64,000 bases of DNA from NCBI GenBank assembly GCA_024516035.1, contig CM044955.1:48376891-48440890 (forward strand). The letters are read 5' to 3'. A program made the translations under genes and the position numbers. Source of the DNA: Bactericera cockerelli (taxonomy: Eukaryota; Arthropoda; Insecta; Hemiptera; Triozidae). This document shows positions 59,521 through 64,000 of the stretch, piece by piece. Each line of letters begins with the position of its first letter. Position 1 is the first letter of the stretch. Under the pieces are notes generated by a model. That model saw nothing but the letters and a program-made list of their open reading frames with translations. It ran no database searches and was not told where the DNA came from.

Positions 59521-60339
59521 TTGAAAAAAAAAAACTTGAAAGCAGCTACATATTATTGTTTAAGCAGTCAAATCGTAAATATTATAGCTATTACCCTAGA
59601 TCAGGTCATTAACAACAGCTTTAATAATTAAAGTATCAGTTATCGAAGAATGCAAAGATAGCAAGTTCTATACGACACCGACAGATCATTGGAGTGAAGC
59701 AACGTTGGACAGGCAGAGAAAACAATAATAATTTGTTCTTCTGAGATAACCTTCATCTCTTGAGGACTTCCTATGAGTTCACATTGAGCGGCCTGAGAGC
59801 CTGGTCGAGATACTCATGCTAGCTACTGGCTCAGAGGACTTTCCACCAATCAAAATCAAAACTCTTGCCTGCTAAGTTAATAACCAGAAGCCAGCATTAG
59901 TTTGACAAAGTTATAATAATAGTGCATTCAAGCCGACTAAGATAAGGGGCGGTTAGTTAAAAAAGAACAATTAGGTACACATTGATAATTCTGTGATTTT
60001 TGTTAAAATAATTTACCTACTTTTAATAGAATAATAAATAGACAGGCGAGTCTAAGGCTAAATTTAATGTATTGTAATGAATTTGAGATACAATACAATA
60101 TTCTGTTTATCCTTTAAGAATGAGACTAGAGAGTCCCTTTTATAAAGAAGGCATAGAGTAAGGATTTCTCTCCTGTCCTCAATTTTGAAAAGTCTGGCCC
60201 GGTTGTAGTAGGGTGTTATATGCTCTCATCATTTAAACTTGTAAATATAACGCACACATGCGTTTTGGGCTCTTATTATTATTATACAACGCTTTGTTAG
60301 GTATAAATGGACATTATGTACTTACAAATAATTAATTTT

Positions 60340-60470
60340 ACAAAGAAAAAAAATGGAAACAATATATACAATGAAAATGAAAAAGAATAGAAAATATATA
60401 AAAACATAAGTCCTAACTAAAGGGCGGGGTTATTGCCTATGGCAATCTCTTCCACCCAACCCTTGGTAAT
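60340..60470 (-). mobile_element. LINE 3' end, short
   Basis: The minus strand encodes KGWVEEIAIGNNPAL and a stop, then an AT-rich 3' UTR. Confidence 0.75.
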
Positions 60471-60629
60471 CTTGTTGATTGTTTAAGGGTGAGCCCATTA
60501 GGTAGCGGTGTACAGTATTCAAACGAAGGTAGAGCGGAGTACTTAAACACTTAACCAATAAGAACATAACAACTTGGCATTCAGGGTTGTCAGGCATGGC
60601 AGTCAGGCAAGAGATGATTTTTTTTTGTA

Positions 60630-60792
60630 CAACATTGCTTTCAACTGCATGATCATATTATCTATCTCGAAGGGTGTGTGGGGCCGGAATGCCAGCATCA
60701 CGAAGTTTTTACCTCGCTGGACGTTGCCTAACTTCGGTGATCCTTCGAGAATCAGTGCATTCAAAGCGGCATCGACGCGACGGCGACGCTGA
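60630..60792 (-). mobile_element. 5S rRNA-derived SINE, minus strand
   Basis: The minus strand has GCTTTGAATGCACTGATTCT, CCGAAGTTAGGCAACGTCCA, GCTGGCATTCCGGCCCCAC and an end at TTGAAAGCAATGTTGTAC. Confidence 0.82.
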
Positions 60793-60831
60793 CATTTGAT
60801 ATGGTTAAAAATCTGGTGTAAACATCACACG

Positions 60832-61447
60832 ACTTTCCTTATCCCCCAAAAAGAAGTCGAATTCCGCCACTGGTGACTAAACGGTAACAGATAGTTAAAA
60901 ATCAGTGTCTAATTCGTAATCAGCACCTCAAAATCATTGGATTTGATATGTCGCAACTCCCATCTAGGGTGAATAATAAAAAAGTTAGTCCAAGCGGGTT
61001 CCCCCAAAATACCGGTAAATTGGGGCCGGGTTCCAAAAAGTTCAAGATATCAAAAAAATGATCAGAGTAAACCCCTATTATTTTTTTAATCCGAGAAAAT
61101 GTTGTTCTCTAACTTTATTTGTATCTTTAACCAATTCAAAGAAGCGGCGGTTGCGGCCAATATTTGCGGCCCTGCGGCCGCATCTTGCGTCCGATTTCAA
61201 CCAAAAGTTTCGTGGTTTGTCTGGTGTATAAAATTATTTTGTATACCAAATTTTAAGTCTGTAGCTCTTACCGTTTTCGAGATATCCTGTTTACACACAG
61301 ACACACAGACAGACAGACGCACGGACCAATGGCTGAAAACAACTTTTTTGGTATCCTGAGGCTATGATTCGTCCAGAAATGTGAAAAACTGGGTAGGTCA
61401 AATTTTCGACGAAAACAATACTTTCCTTTTTATAGGATAAGGAAAGT
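60832..61447 (+). mobile_element. Dispersed TIR repeat, copy 2
   Basis: It matches 9456-10095 over its whole length, including the GCGGCC cluster (61145-61195) and a shorter GACA tract. It has the same inverted ends. Confidence 0.87.
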
Positions 61448-62954
61448 AAAAATTGCATCATAGGATTCCTAGGAATGATGAAAATGCGCCCTATATCTAG
61501 AAAGAAAGCTAAGTTATGCAATGTGCTATACATTCACTTTTTCCTGAGATACAGAGATGTGTGAAATATACGTATAGCTAACACAAAACATATTGTATAA
61601 TGTAGGTACCAATTAAAATAACAAGTAATTAGTTTTTAAAGAAATAATTCCGAGGAGGAGAAAATTTTAAATTTTATCTAGGTTATTTTTTCAAAACTAG
61701 ATCAGAAACTAACTTAATAGGTATCTACTAATAGTTTGCTCTTACTCTTTGTTTAGCAGAGGAAGAAACTAAGTTGAAACAAGTTTTTGGTGTTTCTTTA
61801 ATTTATTTTCAAAATTCAAACTCTTTTTGTTGAAACAAGAAACAAAATTAAACAAGAAAGAGAAATATAATACTTTAGAAATGTTCGAAATTAGGACATA
61901 ATTTATTTATATCACCTATGTTTGTTTAAACAGAATACCTACATTAATTCAGAATAAATAGTGGAAACACGCCATGCCTTGTAGGTGAGGATAGACCTTT
62001 CATTTTCCAAATTTTCTCATAAATAGGTGCCGATAATTTTTTTCCCTAAGTATTTCCTAGGTCAAAAAAGGAATTAGTTTCCTATAAAACAACACTAGGT
62101 AAGTATAAATAATAACAAAATAATTAGTTGATAATATTAAACCATGTCGGTAGTGAATATATGAAGAATTACGATAATTATTTTTTCAAGTACAATACAG
62201 TCGGAAATCAAAATAGTTAACCTCTGACTTAGCAAGCAATTAGTTTAGACAGACTTCAACTCAAATCTAATGACTATCTCTAAAAAATAATATCCAATAG
62301 TAATATCTCATAACTATTTTTAGAATTTCATTGAAAAGATCATAGGTACTTGGAATCACATCACAAATTCAGAATTCTATAAACAATCGATTTACTGAAG
62401 TTGGGTAGGTATCATTGTTTAAATTTTTATTTATTTATTACAATGTAAAAATCAGGTTAAAGTTCAATTCCATGATGTAATCTAACATCAAGAAGATACA
62501 GGATGATAAAATAATAATAATAACAACAACTCAAGTCAATTTAAAACCAACCTAGCTGTGAAACTAAAATGAATAATGCAAAAATATGAAAATTATTCAA
62601 ATGAATTCCTTCTCCAACCACCTTGGCCTCCTCTTTTCTTCTTTAGATAGTCTAGCTCTAGATCTTCCTCTCTAGGTGCTTCTCCTAGTTGTTAATCGTA
62701 TTTACTTTTACATTTTCCTCAAGTTTTGGTCCTCCTCTTCTTTCTCTACATCTTTCTAAAACCATGCAAATTCCTCTATCACCTTTTTTACTTCTGTCAC
62801 CTTCCTGGTCACCTGTTCCTTTATAAATTCCTTTTTCCTGCTTCTCTATCTTTACTTTCTCATTTTGTCCTTCTTATAGTTTTTAATCGCATCTCCAGTT
62901 CCGTGGACTTCTTCCTCAAATATTTGTCCCCTTCTTTTATACATATTACTAGTT
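61448..62954. other. No gene recognised; pyrimidine-rich end
   Basis: 62610-62930 is pyrimidine-rich, and one segment (ACCATGCAAAT followed by TTTTTTACTTCTGTCACC) recurs at 63248-63300, beyond the inserted SINE B. It could be a decayed LINE read on the minus strand, but no family motif is clear. Confidence 0.45.
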
Positions 62955-63235
62955 GTCACCCTGGCGTGGCCAAGTGAGTTAGCGCGCTAGGCCTTGCACA
63001 CATGGTGATCTGGGTTCGATACCAAGGGGAGCAGGATCTTTTCAGCTCTGCACTTGGATGTCCACTCACACCTCATGAGGAAAATGAGTATCTGCTTTAA
63101 TGTGAGCAGCGACAAGTGCCTAAATTTTGGGCAAATCATTCCCAAAAATTCAAAAATAAAAGGAAAAGTCCTATAATTCTGCTCTAACCACTAAAATTGT
63201 GATATAATAACACAAAGAACACACATTTATTTATA
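62955..63235 (+). mobile_element. tRNA-derived SINE, family B
   Basis: It has GTGGCCAAGTGAGTTAGCGC, GGGTTCGATACC, the family body, and an end at AATAACACAAAGAACACACA. Confidence 0.88.
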
Positions 63236-63355
63236 CATATTTCTGAAACCATGCAAATGGATTCCTATTTGAACTTTTTTACTTCTGTCACCTAATAGCT
63301 TTCCCGATCTTCTCTTCTTTTGTTTTTTACATTACTGTTTCCTGGTCATTTCAAT

Positions 63356-63358
<3 letters not shown>

Positions 63359-63414
<56 letters not shown>

Positions 63415-63416
63415 TT
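63359..63416. repeat. (CT)n microsatellite
   Basis: A nearly pure CT run of about 50 bp. Confidence 0.95.
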
Positions 63417-64000
63417 CTTGATTCCCCTACTTTTGTCCTTCCTCAGAAAGATATAATAAGAGAGGAAAAAACAAATTTTTTGCAGCTTCTTTTCTCATTT
63501 CTTTCAATTCATGACATTCATATTCTTCATGTTGGATCATCAACTACCCTAGTTAATCGTTCTTGCTATTTTCTACATAGGCAGGTGTGGCCGGTAAGAA
63601 AATGTTTTGGGGGTGCTGCTATATGAATCAGACTAAAATGGAATTTATAGAGTCGCTCTTTCAGTATATAAAGAGTTTGAGGTACTTTACTTTGGCAATC
63701 ATAAAAATTATGGATTATTTATTCTAGAAATGTGTGATCACTGTGTATGAGCTAGGACTCGAGAAAATCCTCTCTTTTCCTTTTTTGTCTAGGGGTGCTG
63801 CAGTTCCGCAGCTCCTTAGCACCGGCCGCACCTTTTACGTATGTACATCTGAAATAATCCCACTGTATTTTGTTCATCTGTCACCTAACTTTCTGGTTAC
63901 CTTTGTCTTCTAGGTGCATTATCTTTTTACGTATGTGTCTTTCAGTTTCTCATCTTTTTTTTTCAAGCCAAATCTATTTAAATGGGTGGTTTTGGGCCCC

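Noticed and set aside
62726..62977. 83-residue Phe/Leu-rich frame
   Set aside because: Pyrimidine-rich DNA gives Phe/Leu/Ser; no family resemblance, and the end runs into a SINE.

Overview
This is AT-rich animal nuclear DNA, almost certainly from an insect. It has spliced exons with GT/AG boundaries, Pol III-derived SINEs, non-LTR and Penelope-like retrotransposons, many MITEs and long microsatellites. There is no bacterial-style gene packing. The insect assignment rests on the one host gene, whose MH2 domain has the residues I associate with insect Mad (for example [10 protein letters not shown] and GEVFHC). The order is not settled; a hemipteran is a guess.

The one protein-coding gene I can support is an R-Smad, the insect BMP-pathway transducer Mad (Smad1/5 type), on the minus strand. 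Its coding sequence starts at 46321 and stops at 23812. Seven coding exons (46052-46321, 45413-45584, 39242-39454, 31360-31481, 28005-28203, 26603-26843, 23812-23971) join in phase to 1377 bp, or 458 residues. They give an MH1 domain, a linker with PHSP sites and a PPAY motif, and an MH2 domain ending in SSVS. An untranslated 5' exon is expected upstream but is not located with confidence.

The main observation is in the Mad introns. Four of the twelve coding splice junctions sit at the edge of a tandem array whose unit contains that junction: the donor of exon 6 (5 copies), the acceptor of exon 5 (36 exact 59-bp units), the acceptor of exon 4 (long units with partial exon copies plus 44-bp short units), and the donor of exon 3 (three 52-59-bp copies, then about 107 units of 49 bp). 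In every case the array grows into the intron and leaves the outermost true exon edge intact.

Layout: 1-14260 holds SINE copies, a palindromic Penelope-like element with a GIY-YIG domain (2979-4142), CT microsatellites and inverted dispersed repeats. 14264-18290 holds a TIR element with a nested TTAA-flanked MITE, a purine-rich tract and SINE pieces. 18300-22600 is AT-rich and featureless to me. 22891-23684 is a mariner-like remnant just past the Mad stop codon. 23812-46340 is Mad, with transposons in its introns. 46341-64000 is intergenic or 5' UTR intron with many SINEs, including 5S rRNA-derived ones, and a second copy of the repeat at 9456-10095. No functional tRNA, rRNA or CRISPR array is present.
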